Shown piece after piece: positions 42,671-51,070 of a DNA stretch of 64,000 bases. The DNA comes from Pseudomonadota bacterium (GTDB lineage: Bacteria > Pseudomonadota > Alphaproteobacteria > Acetobacterales > Acetobacteraceae), in the NCBI GenBank assembly GCA_021781835.1, contig JAJXWD010000009.1, positions 1-64,000 on the forward strand. The letters are read 5' to 3'. A program made the position numbers and the translations under genes. The notes under the pieces are model-generated. The model saw only the letters and a list, made by a program, of their open reading frames with translations. It was not told the DNA's origin and searched no databases. Numbering within the stretch: position 1 is the first letter of the stretch; each line of letters begins with the position of its first letter.

Positions 42671-44452
42671 ATGCAAACCTACAAGGCCCCGCTGCGCGAT
42701 ATGAAATTCGTGCTGCACGAGCTGATGAACGAGGCGCCGCTGCCGGGGCATGAGGAATTTACCCCTGAGCTGGTGGATTCGATTTTGGAGGAAGCCGGGA
42801 AATTTTGCGCCGAGCAGTTGCTGCCGCTCAATGCCAGCGGCGATTTGGAAGGCTGCGCGATTGAGAACGGCGTGGTGCGCACGCCGGCCGGGTTTAAGGC
42901 GGCTTATGACGCCTTTAACGAAGGCGGCTGGGGCGGGCTGGAAGCGGCGCCGGAATTTGGCGGCCAGGGCGCGCCGGCCACGCTCGCCAAGCTGGTGGAG
43001 GAGATGATCTGCGCCACCAATATCTCGTTTGGCATGTATCCCGGCCTGACGCAGGGCGCGGTGCGGGCGCTGGAGATTCATGGCACCGAGGCACAGAAGG
43101 CGCTGTATCTGCCCAAGATGATCTCGGGCCAGTGGTCGGGCACCATGTGCCTGACCGAGCCCCATTGCGGCACGGATCTGGGGCTGGTGCGCACCAAGGC
43201 GGTGGCGCAGGCGGATGGCTCTTACCGCATTACCGGGGCGAAGATCTTCATCTCGGCGGGGGAGCATGATCTCTCGGAGAACATCATTCACCTCGTGCTG
43301 GCGCGCGCGCCGGATGCGCCGCCTGGCATTAAAGGCATTTCGCTGTTCGTGGTGCCGAAATTGCTGCCCGATGCCGCCGGCGAGGCTGGGGCCGGCAATG
43401 GGGTTTCGTGCGCGGCGATCGAGCATAAGCTTGGGATCAAGGCCTCGAGCACCTGCCAGATGAATTTCGACGATGCCCAGGGCTGGCTGGTGGGGCAGCT
43501 CAACCGCGGCATGCAGGCGATGTTTGTGATGATGAACGCCGCCCGGCTGGGCGTGGCCACCCAGGGGCTCGGCATTGCCGAGGCGGCGTATCAAGGCGCC
43601 GTGCTTTATGCCAAGGAGCGCTTGCAGGGGCGCGCGCTCTCGGGCGCGAAATATCCGGAGAAGGCGGCCGACCCGATTATCGTGCACCCCGATGTGCGGC
43701 GCATGCTGCTGACCATGCGCGCTTATGTGGAGGGCTCGCGGGCGCTGGGCATGTGGGTGGCGCGCCGGCTGGATGAGGCGAACCACGAGCGGGACGAAGC
43801 CAAAAAAGCCGAAGCCGAGGAGTTTGTGGCCCTGCTGACCCCGGTGGTGAAGGCGTTTTTCACCGATGCCGGGTTTGAATGCGCCTCGCTGGCGGTGCAG
43901 GTTTATGGCGGGCATGGCTATATACGCGACCACGGCATGGAGCAGCTGCTGCGCGATGCCCGCATTGCCATGATTTATGAGGGCACCAACGGCGTGCAGG
44001 CGTTGGATTTGGTGGGGCGCAAGATGCCGGCGAATTTTGGCCGCGGCCTGCGGCGGTTTTTTCATCCGGTGGCGGCGTTTATCGAGGAGAATAAGGGCCA
44101 TCCGGTATTGGGCCGGGCGGTGGGCGGCTTTGGCAAGGCCTTTGGCGCCTTGCAGCTGGCGACGTTTTTCATCGCCGAGAAGGCGCTGGCGGATGCCGAG
44201 GAGGCGGGCGCGGCGGCCACCGATTATCTGCGCCTGTTCGGGCTGGTGGCGCTGGGCTTCATGTGGCTGAAGATGATGAAGCTGGCGCTGGAAAAACTGC
44301 CCGATGCCGGGGTGGATGCGCCGTTTTACCAGGCCAAGCTCTCGACCGGACGGTTTTATCTGGAGCGGATGCTGCCGCAGGTGGGGGCTTTGCTGGCGGT
44401 GATCAAGGCCGGCAAGGGCGCGCTGATGGAACTGCCCGAAGAACTGTTCTGA
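42671..44452 (+). CDS. Acyl-CoA dehydrogenase with C-terminal extension (FadE/DmdC-like)
   Basis: A 593-residue flavoprotein that introduces the first double bond in acyl-CoA. It has GGQGAPATLAKLVEEMICAT (about residues 97-116), the FAD-binding TMCLTEPHCGTDLGLVRTKA (about 158-177), ITGAKIFISAGEHDL and the catalytic-Glu loop MIYEGTNGVQALDLVGRK (about 436-453). The extra C-terminal domain places it in the approximately 590-residue group that includes methylmercaptopropionyl-CoA dehydrogenase DmdC; general fatty acid use is favoured by the operon. GGAG is five bases before the ATG. It ends the fad operon before a clear terminator. Confidence 0.92.
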   Translation: MQTYKAPLRDMKFVLHELMNEAPLPGHEEFTPELVDSILEEAGKFCAEQLLPLNASGDLEGCAIENGVVRTPAGFKAAYDAFNEGGWGGLEAAPEFGGQGAPATLAKLVEEMICATNISFGMYPGLTQGAVRALEIHGTEAQKALYLPKMISGQWSGTMCLTEPHCGTDLGLVRTKAVAQADGSYRITGAKIFISAGEHDLSENIIHLVLARAPDAPPGIKGISLFVVPKLLPDAAGEAGAGNGVSCAAIEHKLGIKASSTCQMNFDDAQGWLVGQLNRGMQAMFVMMNAARLGVATQGLGIAEAAYQGAVLYAKERLQGRALSGAKYPEKAADPIIVHPDVRRMLLTMRAYVEGSRALGMWVARRLDEANHERDEAKKAEAEEFVALLTPVVKAFFTDAGFECASLAVQVYGGHGYIRDHGMEQLLRDARIAMIYEGTNGVQALDLVGRKMPANFGRGLRRFFHPVAAFIEENKGHPVLGRAVGGFGKAFGALQLATFFIAEKALADAEEAGAAATDYLRLFGLVALGFMWLKMMKLALEKLPDAGVDAPFYQAKLSTGRFYLERMLPQVGALLAVIKAGKGALMELPEELF

Positions 44453-44468
44453 TGCTTTTGGGTGCCTG

Positions 44469-44499
44469 AAAAAAGCCTCCCCTGCGGGAGGCTTTTTTT
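44469..44499 (+). terminator. Intrinsic terminator of the fad operon
   Basis: The stem AAAAAAGCCTCCC / GGGAGGCTTTTTT has a CTGC loop and a T-tract. It lies 17 bases after the acyl-CoA dehydrogenase stop and could work in both directions. Confidence 0.9.
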
Positions 44500-44570
44500 G
44501 TTTGCGCCGGGGTGATGTGGATTGCGCGGCGGGTGGGGTTAGGCCACCGTCCAGGGGGCTGATTTGGTGT

Positions 44571-44622
44571 TCAATTTCATTGGTTCAGCTTGTGTCTTCC
44601 GGCTCAATCTAAACCAATATTG
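44571..44622 (+). repeat. Dispersed repeat, copy B (overlaps the 3' end of cmk)
   Basis: It reads TCAATTTCATTGGTTCAGCT, ending in TCTAAACCAATATTG, and the same length (52 bases) in copy A is about 81 percent identical by eye. The ATTGGTT and AACCAAT ends can pair. The last five sense codons and the stop of cmk lie inside it. Confidence 0.75.
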
Positions 44623-45245
44623 CGCTCGGTGGTTTTGGCGCGCACCAGCTTGAGGGCGGTGGCGAAGGCTTCATCGGCGTCGAGGGTGGTGGTGTCGATC
44701 AGCAGGGCGTCAGGGGCCTGGATGAGGGGGGCGCTGGCGCGGGTGCGGTCGGCTTCGTCGCGCGCCTCGACATCGGCGATGACGGCGGCGAAATCCGCCT
44801 CCTCGCCGCGCGCCTGGAACTCCAGCCAGCGGCGCCGGGCGCGGGCCTGCACGGAGGCGGTGACGAAGAGTTTCACATCCGCCTTGGGGAAGATGATGGT
44901 GCCGATGTCGCGGCCATCGAGCACGGCGCCGTGCCGGCCGCCGAAATTGCGCTGAAACTCCAGCAAGGCCTGGCGCACGGCGGGCAGCGAGGCGACCTGG
45001 GAGGCGGCTTTGGAGGTTTCGGCGTCTCGGAGATCGGGGCGGGCAAAATCAGCCTGGGTGAGGCTTCGCGCGGCCAGAAGGGCGGCCTGCTCATCGGCCG
45101 GGTCGGCGTTTGCCTCCAGCACGCGCTTGGCGGTGGCGCGGTAGAGCAGGCCGGTATCGAGGTAGGGCAGGCCAAGCTCGGCGGCCAGGCGCTTGGCCAG
45201 CGTGCCTTTGCCGGCGGCGGCCGGGCCATCGATGGCGATGATCAT
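44604..45245 (-). CDS. cmk: Cytidylate kinase
   Basis: A 213-residue P-loop kinase phosphorylating CMP and dCMP. Walker A is IAIDGPAAAGKGTLAKRLA (about residues 3-21), with YLDTGLLYRATA (about 29-40), LDGRDIGTIIFPKADVKLFV (about 113-132) and TASVQARARRRWLE (about 133-146). Its ATG overlaps the aroA stop (ATGA). The final residues NIGLD and the stop codon are contributed by dispersed repeat copy B, so the native C-terminus was probably replaced. rpsA, which usually follows cmk in alphaproteobacteria, is absent here. Confidence 0.95.
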   Translation of the reverse strand: MIIAIDGPAAAGKGTLAKRLAAELGLPYLDTGLLYRATAKRVLEANADPADEQAALLAARSLTQADFARPDLRDAETSKAASQVASLPAVRQALLEFQRNFGGRHGAVLDGRDIGTIIFPKADVKLFVTASVQARARRRWLEFQARGEEADFAAVIADVEARDEADRTRASAPLIQAPDALLIDTTTLDADEAFATALKLVRAKTTERNIGLD

Positions 45246-46576
45246 TGGGCGGAGAGTCCGGCGCCGAGGCTTTGCATGAGGGGCACGAAGCCGGGGAAGG
45301 AGGTATCGATGAAGCTGGCATCATCGATACGGACGGGCTGGGTGGAGGCCTGGCCCAGCACCAGGGCGCTCATGGCCAGGCGATGATCCATGTGGGTTTC
45401 GACCACGCCGCCGCCGGGCAGGCCGCCAGTGCCGTGGATGATCAGGTCATCGCCCTCGATTTCGACGCGCGCGCCGTTGACGCTGAGCAGGGCGGCGGTG
45501 GCGGAGAGGCGGTCGCTTTCCTTGACGCGCAACTCGGACAGGCCGCGCAGGCGCGACGTGCCCTGGGCGAAGGCGCACAGCACGGCGAGGATGGGGTATT
45601 CATCGATCATCGAGGGGGCGCGCTCGGGCGGGACATCGACCGCCTTGAGGGTGGTGTGGATGGCGATGAGGTCGCCCACCGGCTCGCCGCCCTGGGTGCG
45701 GGCATTTTGCACGGGCAGGCTGGCGCCCATTTCACGCAATGTCTCGAACAGGCCAGCGCGCAGCGGGTTGAGGCCAACGCCCCGCACCGTGACCTGCGAG
45801 CCGGGCACCAAGAGCGCGGCGGCCACGGGAAAGGCGGCGGAGGACGGGTCACCGGGAACCACCACGTCGGCGGCGCACAGCTCGGGCTGGCCCCAGAGCT
45901 TGATGCCCCTGCCCCGCCCCACGCGCTCGACCTCGACGCGCGCGCCGAAATGGCGGAGCATGTTCTCGGAATGATCGCGGGTGGGTTCGGGCTCTTCGAC
46001 CTCGGTGACGCCGCGGGCATTCAGCCCGGCCAGCAGCACGGCGGATTTGACCTGGGCGGAGGCGACCGGCAGGCGATAGCTGAGCGGCATGGATTCGCGC
46101 GCCCCCCGGATGGTGAGCGGCAGGCGGTTGCCCGCGCGGGCGAGAAACTGCGCGCCGGTTTGCTTCAAGGGCTCGATGACGCGGGCCATGGGGCGTTTAC
46201 GCAGCGAGGCATCGCCGGTCATGACGGCGTAAAGCTCGTGGGAGGCGAGGATGCCGGCGAGCAGGCGGGCGGCGGTGCCGGAATTGCCCATGTCGAGCAC
46301 GTCTTCGGGCTCGGTGAGGGCGCCGATGCCGCGCCCCGAGACCAGCCAGTCATCGCCATCACGCGAGATTTCGGCGCCCAGGGCCGCCATGGCGGCGGCG
46401 GTGCGCAGCACGTCCTCGCCGGTGAGCAGGCCGGTGATGCGGGTTTGCCCGACCGCCAGCGCGCCGAACATGAGGGCGCGGTGGCTGATGGATTTGTCAC
46501 CCGGGACGGAGATGGTGCCGGTGAGCGGGCGGGAGGGCTTGGCGCTGGCGTACGGGCGGGGGGATGGGGCGTTCAT
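45242..46576 (-). CDS. aroA: 3-phosphoshikimate 1-carboxyvinyltransferase (EPSP synthase)
   Basis: A 444-residue shikimate pathway enzyme joining PEP and shikimate-3-phosphate. Motifs include SVPGDKSISHRALMFGALAV (about residues 23-42), DMGNSGTAARLLAG (about 95-108), DASLRKRPMARVIEPL (about 122-137), DPSSAAFPVAAALLVPGS (about 246) and the Asp/Glu region ELRVKESDRLSATA (about 350-363). The frame is open to 46657, but ATG 46576 fits family length and alignment of the N-terminus. It is followed directly by cmk and is divergent from the FYDLN-acid gene, a standard alphaproteobacterial arrangement. Confidence 0.95.
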   Translation of the reverse strand: MNAPSPRPYASAKPSRPLTGTISVPGDKSISHRALMFGALAVGQTRITGLLTGEDVLRTAAAMAALGAEISRDGDDWLVSGRGIGALTEPEDVLDMGNSGTAARLLAGILASHELYAVMTGDASLRKRPMARVIEPLKQTGAQFLARAGNRLPLTIRGARESMPLSYRLPVASAQVKSAVLLAGLNARGVTEVEEPEPTRDHSENMLRHFGARVEVERVGRGRGIKLWGQPELCAADVVVPGDPSSAAFPVAAALLVPGSQVTVRGVGLNPLRAGLFETLREMGASLPVQNARTQGGEPVGDLIAIHTTLKAVDVPPERAPSMIDEYPILAVLCAFAQGTSRLRGLSELRVKESDRLSATAALLSVNGARVEIEGDDLIIHGTGGLPGGGVVETHMDHRLAMSALVLGQASTQPVRIDDASFIDTSFPGFVPLMQSLGAGLSAQ

Positions 46577-46698
46577 GGCCCCGCCGATTAGCACGGCTGA
46601 GCGGCTTTGCCATAGAGTGAAGGCAAGAGGTTTGACAGGAAAGGCGCGCCGTGGCATCGCCCCGGCCTTGAGTGAATTGATTTGGACCTGAGGGTGAC

Positions 46699-47025
46699 AT
46701 GGCGAAACCGGAACTTGGTGAAAAACATACCTGCGTCTCTTGCGGCACGCGGTTTTTCGACCTCGGCAAGGAGCCGGCGGTGTGCCCGAAATGCGGGGTG
46801 GAGCAACCCGCCGAGCAGCCGCGCCTGAAGCGCGCCGCGCCGCTGCCCGAGGAGCAGAAGAAGACCGCCAAGCCCGAGATCGACGCGGATGATATTGACG
46901 TCGAGGTGCCCGATGATGGCGACGACGAGGATATTCTGGAAGATACCGATGACCTCGACGATGGCGCGGACGTGATTGACGCCGATATCGACGTGCAGCC
47001 CGAGGGCGGCGAGGACGAACGGTAA
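46699..47025 (+). CDS. TIGR02300/FYDLN-acid family protein
   Basis: A 108-residue protein: an N-terminal zinc-ribbon-like CxxC...CxxC unit (CVSCGTRFFDLGKEPAVCPKC, Cys near 12, 15, 29 and 32) with FFDLGK in place of the FYDLNK hallmark, then a strongly acidic, disordered tail rich in Asp and Glu (about 60-108). The family has no known function; its constant place next to aroA in alphaproteobacteria identifies it. GAGGGTGAC lies before the ATG. Three successive hairpins follow the gene. Confidence 0.92.
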   Translation: MAKPELGEKHTCVSCGTRFFDLGKEPAVCPKCGVEQPAEQPRLKRAAPLPEEQKKTAKPEIDADDIDVEVPDDGDDEDILEDTDDLDDGADVIDADIDVQPEGGEDER

Positions 47026-47031
47026 GGGTTT

Positions 47032-47073
47032 TAAACGTTTTTTGGGTGCCGCCTTTTTTTCAAAAAAGGCGGC
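47032..47073. repeat. Dispersed terminator-like hairpin, copy 5 (reverse orientation)
   Basis: A reverse tail (TTTTAAACGTTTTTTGGGT) leads into GCCGCCTTTTTT-TC-AAAAAAGGCGGC (47048-47073). It lies just after the FYDLN-acid gene. Confidence 0.75.
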
Positions 47074-47080
47074 GTCTTCC

Positions 47081-47123
47081 GCAACAAAAAAGCCCCCCGG
47101 AAACCGGGGGGCTTTTTTGTTGC
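47081..47123. terminator. Strong bidirectional terminator between FYDLN-acid and semialdehyde dehydrogenase genes
   Basis: A perfect 20-base-pair stem with an AAA loop runs from GCAACAAAAAAGCC to GGCTTTTTTGTTGC. A and T tracts on both arms allow use in both directions. Confidence 0.9.
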
Positions 47124-47130
47124 GGAGCAC

Positions 47131-47176
47131 GTGGGGCCTTTTTGAAAAAAGGCCCCACACCCCCAAAAACTTTTAA
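47131..47176. repeat. Dispersed terminator-like hairpin, copy 6
   Basis: The stem GTGGGGCCTTTTT-GA-AAAAAGGCCCCAC (47131-47158, one extra A) is followed by the exact family tail ACCCCCAAAAACTTTT. It is adjacent to the 3' end of the dehydrogenase gene on the opposite strand. Confidence 0.8.
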
Positions 47177-47179
47177 AAT

Positions 47180-48613
47180 TTAGGCGCCGGCCTGGGTGAC
47201 GAACTTGGTCACCAGATAAGGCTCAAGGCCTTCGGCGCCGCCCTCGGAGCCGTAGCCGGAATCCTTGACGCCTCCGAACGGGGTTTCGGGCAGGGCCAGG
47301 CCGTGATGGTTGATCGCCACCATGCCCGATTCCAGCTCGGACGCCAGCGCCGTGGCGGTTTTGGTGTTGCGCGTATAGGCATAGGCCGCCAAGCCGTAGG
47401 GCAGACGGTTGGCCTCGGAGATCACGTCCTCGAAGGTCTGGAAGGGACGGAAGATGGCGACCGGGCCGAACGGCTCCTCGTTCATCAGGCGGGCGTCCAT
47501 CGGCACGTCGGCGATGGCGGTGGGCTCGAAGAAATAGCCCTTGTTGCCCGCGCGCTTGCCGCCCGTGCGCACCGTCGCGCCCTTTTGCACGGCATCGCCG
47601 ATCAGGGCTTCCATGGCCGCCACGCGGCGGTCATTGGCGAGCGGGCCCATGGTGGTGTCGGGCTCCAGGCCGTTGCCGAGCTTGAGCGCCTCGCACTTGG
47701 CGACGAACTTGCCCAGGAACTCCTCGTACACGCCTTCCTGCACCAGAAAGCGCGTGGGGGCGACGCAGACCTGGCCGGCATTGCGGAACTTGTTGGCGGC
47801 CAGAATGGTCGCCGCGCTGTCGAGGTCGGCGTCGTTGAAGACGATGGCGGGGGCGTGGCCGCCGAGTTCCATGGTCGCGCGCTTCATGTGCTTGCCGGCC
47901 AGCGCGGCCAGATGCTTGCCGATGACGGTGGAGCCGGTGAAGGAGATCTTGCGGATGGTCGGGTGCGGGATGAGGTACTCGGAGATTTGCGCCGGCACAC
48001 CGAACACCAGCTGCACGGTGCCGTAGGGCACGCCGGCATCGATGTAGGCACGCACCAGCTCGGCGCAGGAGGCCGGGGTTTCCTCGGGCCCCTTGAGGAT
48101 GAAGGCACAGCCCGCCGCCAGGGCGGCGGAGATTTTGCGCACGGCCTGGCTCATGGGGAAGTTCCAGGGCGTGAAGCCCGCCACCACGCCCACCGGCTCG
48201 CGGAGCGAGAGCTGATAGACGCCGGGCACGCGGTTGGGGATGACGCGGCCATAGGCGCGGCGGCCTTCCTCGGCGAACCAATCGACCACATCGGCCGAGC
48301 CCAGGATCTCGATCTTGGCTTCGCCCACCGGCTTGCCCTGCTCCATGGTCATCAGGCGCGCGATATGGTCGGCGCGCTCGCGGATGAGGTCGGCGGCGCG
48401 GCGCATGATCTTGCTGCGCTCATAGGCGGTCATCTTGCGCCAGGTGGCGAAGCCCTTGGCGGCGGCGTCCAGGGCGGCGTCGAGGTCGGGGATCTCGGCG
48501 TGGGCGAGCGTGCCGATCACCTCTTCGGTGGCGGGGTTGATGACGTCGAGCGTCTTGCCGCTTTTGGCGTCGCACCACTGGTCGCCGATGAATAATTGCA
48601 CGTTCTGGTACAT
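47180..48613 (-). CDS. gabD: NAD(P)-dependent succinate-semialdehyde dehydrogenase family protein
   Basis: A 477-residue aldehyde dehydrogenase. Landmarks are [20 protein letters not shown] (about residues 147-166), [11 protein letters not shown] (about 223), the catalytic Glu in MELGGHAP (about 250), the nucleophile Cys in [12 protein letters not shown] (about 284) and [13 protein letters not shown] (about 382). AGGAGG lies just before the ATG. It is downstream of an omega-aminotransferase on the same strand, so it likely oxidises the semialdehyde that enzyme makes. GABA to succinate is the usual pairing, but a ketoglutarate- or malonate-semialdehyde role cannot be excluded. Confidence 0.85.
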   Translation of the reverse strand: MYQNVQLFIGDQWCDAKSGKTLDVINPATEEVIGTLAHAEIPDLDAALDAAAKGFATWRKMTAYERSKIMRRAADLIRERADHIARLMTMEQGKPVGEAKIEILGSADVVDWFAEEGRRAYGRVIPNRVPGVYQLSLREPVGVVAGFTPWNFPMSQAVRKISAALAAGCAFILKGPEETPASCAELVRAYIDAGVPYGTVQLVFGVPAQISEYLIPHPTIRKISFTGSTVIGKHLAALAGKHMKRATMELGGHAPAIVFNDADLDSAATILAANKFRNAGQVCVAPTRFLVQEGVYEEFLGKFVAKCEALKLGNGLEPDTTMGPLANDRRVAAMEALIGDAVQKGATVRTGGKRAGNKGYFFEPTAIADVPMDARLMNEEPFGPVAIFRPFQTFEDVISEANRLPYGLAAYAYTRNTKTATALASELESGMVAINHHGLALPETPFGGVKDSGYGSEGGAEGLEPYLVTKFVTQAGA

Positions 48614-48677
48614 TGGTTCCTCCTGGAAGCGACGGGCCAGATGAGCGGCCCGCCTGATTAAAATGGGGCTGTGCCGC

Positions 48678-50000
48678 TCAGCTCTCCGAGATGACGCGGC
48701 GCATGGTTTCGATCATCTCGCTGATCTGGTCGGGCGTGGCGGCGAAGGGGGGGGCCAGCACGATGGATTCGCCGGCCGCGCGCAACACGAGCCCCTGCTC
48801 GAAAGCCCGGCGCAGGATGCGGAAGCCGCGCTCGCCGGGGTTGCCCTTGGGCGCCACCTGCACGGCGCCCAGCAGGCCATGGCCACGGGTATCGACGACA
48901 TCGGGCAGGGATTTGCAGGCGGCGATCTGCGCGAGGAAGGCCGGGCTCAACGCGCGCACACGGGCGAAACTGTCTTCCTCGCGGTAGATTTTGAGGGTGG
49001 CGAGCGCGGCCGCCACCGCCGCCGGGTGCGCCGAATAGGTATAGCCGTGATAGAATTCGACGGAATTTTCGGGCGCGGCATCGAGGATGGTTTGCTGGAT
49101 ATCCTCGCGCACGGCCACCGCCGCCATGGGGATGGAGGCGTTGTTGATCGCCTTGGCCATGGTGATGAGGTCGGGGGTGACGCCGAAGGTTTGGGCGGCG
49201 AAGGCGTGGCCGGTGCGGCCAAAGCCGGTGATGACCTCATCGAAGATGAGCAGGATGCCGTGTTTGGTGCAGATGTCGCGCAGGCGCTGGAGATAGCCCT
49301 TGGGCGGCACCAGGATGCCCGTGGAGCCGGCGACGGGCTCGACGATGCAGGCGGCGATGGTATCGGCGCCGTGAAGCTGGACGAAACGCTCCAGATCATC
49401 GGCGAGGTCGGCGCCGTGCTCGCCCTCGCCCATCTGGAACAAATTTTCCTTGATGTGGGTGTGGCGCAGATGCGCGACGCCGGGCAGGCCGACGCCGAAG
49501 GATTTGCGGTTATTGACCATGCCGCCGACCGACCAGCCGCCAAAGCCAACACCGTGATAGCCGCGCTCGCGGCCAATGAAACGCTGGCGCGCGCCCTCGC
49601 CGCGGACGCGGTGATATTGCAGGGCGACTTTCAGGGCGGTGTCGACCGCCTCGGAGCCGCTGTTGGTGAACAGGATGCGGTTGAGGCCGGGCGGTGTGAG
49701 GGCGGCGATTTGGGTGGCCAGATCGAACGCCACCGGCACGCCATATTGGAAGGGCGGCGCGTAATCGAGCGTTTCCATCTGGCGGTAGACGGCATCGCGG
49801 ATCTCAGGCCGGCCATGGCCGAGGGGGATGCAATAGAGGCCGGAGGAACCATCGAGCAGTTTATCTCCTTGAGGTGTAAAATAATAAACACCTTCGGCGC
49901 GGGAGATGAGGCGGGGCTGCTCGTGGAACTGGCGGTTGGCCGTGAAGGGCATCCAATGATTGGCTAGCGGCGCGTTGCTGCCGTGGGCGACGACGTTCAT
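48678..50000 (-). CDS. Omega-amino acid:pyruvate aminotransferase (class III)
   Basis: A 440-residue PLP enzyme. It shows [20 protein letters not shown] at the N-terminus (typical of beta-alanine:pyruvate transaminases), [19 protein letters not shown] (about residues 49-67), [20 protein letters not shown] (about 111-130), [13 protein letters not shown], the PLP-binding [13 protein letters not shown] (about 252-264) and Lys in [15 protein letters not shown] (about 281-295). ATG 50000 has AAGGAG eight bases upstream. It would transfer an omega-amino group from beta-alanine, GABA or a related amine to pyruvate. The partner dehydrogenase is 64 bases downstream. Confidence 0.88.
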   Translation of the reverse strand: MNVVAHGSNAPLANHWMPFTANRQFHEQPRLISRAEGVYYFTPQGDKLLDGSSGLYCIPLGHGRPEIRDAVYRQMETLDYAPPFQYGVPVAFDLATQIAALTPPGLNRILFTNSGSEAVDTALKVALQYHRVRGEGARQRFIGRERGYHGVGFGGWSVGGMVNNRKSFGVGLPGVAHLRHTHIKENLFQMGEGEHGADLADDLERFVQLHGADTIAACIVEPVAGSTGILVPPKGYLQRLRDICTKHGILLIFDEVITGFGRTGHAFAAQTFGVTPDLITMAKAINNASIPMAAVAVREDIQQTILDAAPENSVEFYHGYTYSAHPAAVAAALATLKIYREEDSFARVRALSPAFLAQIAACKSLPDVVDTRGHGLLGAVQVAPKGNPGERGFRILRRAFEQGLVLRAAGESIVLAPPFAATPDQISEMIETMRRVISES

Positions 50001-50170
50001 GGTACACTCCTTCACATCAGGGAGATTACTATTTTAAACACCTCATGTCAGCTATTTCTTTGCGGGCGCGCATGAACGGCCCGCATGGCGGGCAGAACGG
50101 CGCGGGCTTGGAGGAAGCGACAGAGCCTGCGCCGTATTTGATCTGATTTTGGCTGCCCCGTCACCCTTGC

Positions 50171-51070
50171 TCAGGCACATGCCTGGGTGATGACGGGCGC
50201 AAGGGCGCGGTATTCGGCGATGCGGGCGGAGCCGGGGCGCCAGGCGAGCGAGAGGGTGCGCCAGCCGCCGGCACCTTCGAGGGGGCGCAGCTCGACGCCC
50301 GTGCCCTCGGTGAGCCCAGCCTGGATGGCGAGGCGGGGCACCAGCGTGACGCCTAAACCGCCAGCCACCATTTGGATGAGGGTGTGCAGCGAGGTGGCGG
50401 CGAAGCGGGTTTCGCGGGTGGAGGTGTTGCAGACGGCGAGCACCTGGTCGCGCAGGCAGTGGCCATCTTCGAGAAGCAGGAACTGCTCGGCGGCGAGCGC
50501 CGCCGGGGCGAGGCCGGCGCGGGCCGCCAGCGGATGGCCGGGCGGCAGGGCGGCCAGGAATTCATCCTGCACGAGGGGCAGCGTCTCGGCGCCGCCGGAG
50601 ACGCAGGGTTCGGCCAGGATGAGCAGGTCGAGCTGGCCGTCTTCGAGCTGGGCGGTCAGGCGCTCGGTCTGGTCCTCACGCAAATAAAGCTTGAGGCCGG
50701 GGAAGCCGGCGCGCAGCCGCGGCATGAGGCGGGGCAGCAGGAACGGGCCGATGGTGGGGATGAGCCCCAGACGCAGCGGGCCAGACATAGGGGCGCGGGC
50801 GGCATCGGCGGCTTCGGCCACCTGGGCCAGGGCCGCCAGGGCGGCGCGGGCTTTTTCGACCAGCTCCTGGCCCAGCGGGGTGAAGACGGCGTGCTTGGGG
50901 GCGGAACGGTCGAGGATTTGCGCGTCCAGCCCGCGCTCGAGCGCCAAGATGCCCGCCGAGAGCGTGCTTTGCGAGACCGCGCAGCTCGACGCCGCGCGGG
51001 AGAAATGCCCCGTCTCGGCGAGCGAGACGAGGTAGCGGAGCTGCTGGGGCGTGGGCAGATAGGCGGCCAT
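50171..51070 (-). CDS. oxyR: OxyR-like LysR family peroxide-responsive regulator
   Basis: A 299-residue LysR regulator. The N-terminal HTH reads LRYLVSLAETGHFSRAASSC and AVSQSTLSAGILALERGL (about residues 11-48). The effector domain has the OxyR-type region LLLEDGHCLRDQVLAVC (about 196-212), whose two Cys are spaced as the redox pair of OxyR. Its ATG overlaps the ahpF stop by one base (TGATG), so it is translated from the ahpCF transcript. The frame extends upstream inside ahpF, but ATG 51070 fits the family start. Peroxide sensing is inferred from the Cys pair and the context. Confidence 0.88.
   Translation of the reverse strand: MAAYLPTPQQLRYLVSLAETGHFSRAASSCAVSQSTLSAGILALERGLDAQILDRSAPKHAVFTPLGQELVEKARAALAALAQVAEAADAARAPMSGPLRLGLIPTIGPFLLPRLMPRLRAGFPGLKLYLREDQTERLTAQLEDGQLDLLILAEPCVSGGAETLPLVQDEFLAALPPGHPLAARAGLAPAALAAEQFLLLEDGHCLRDQVLAVCNTSTRETRFAATSLHTLIQMVAGGLGVTLVPRLAIQAGLTEGTGVELRPLEGAGGWRTLSLAWRPGSARIAEYRALAPVITQACA

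Noticed and set aside
40013-44101. A 1362-codon open frame opposite the thiolase, FadN-like and acyl-CoA dehydrogenase genes
   Set aside because: It is antisense to three enzymes with intact active sites, its translation is rich in His, Arg, Gln and Ala as expected of a shadow frame, and it shows no domain.
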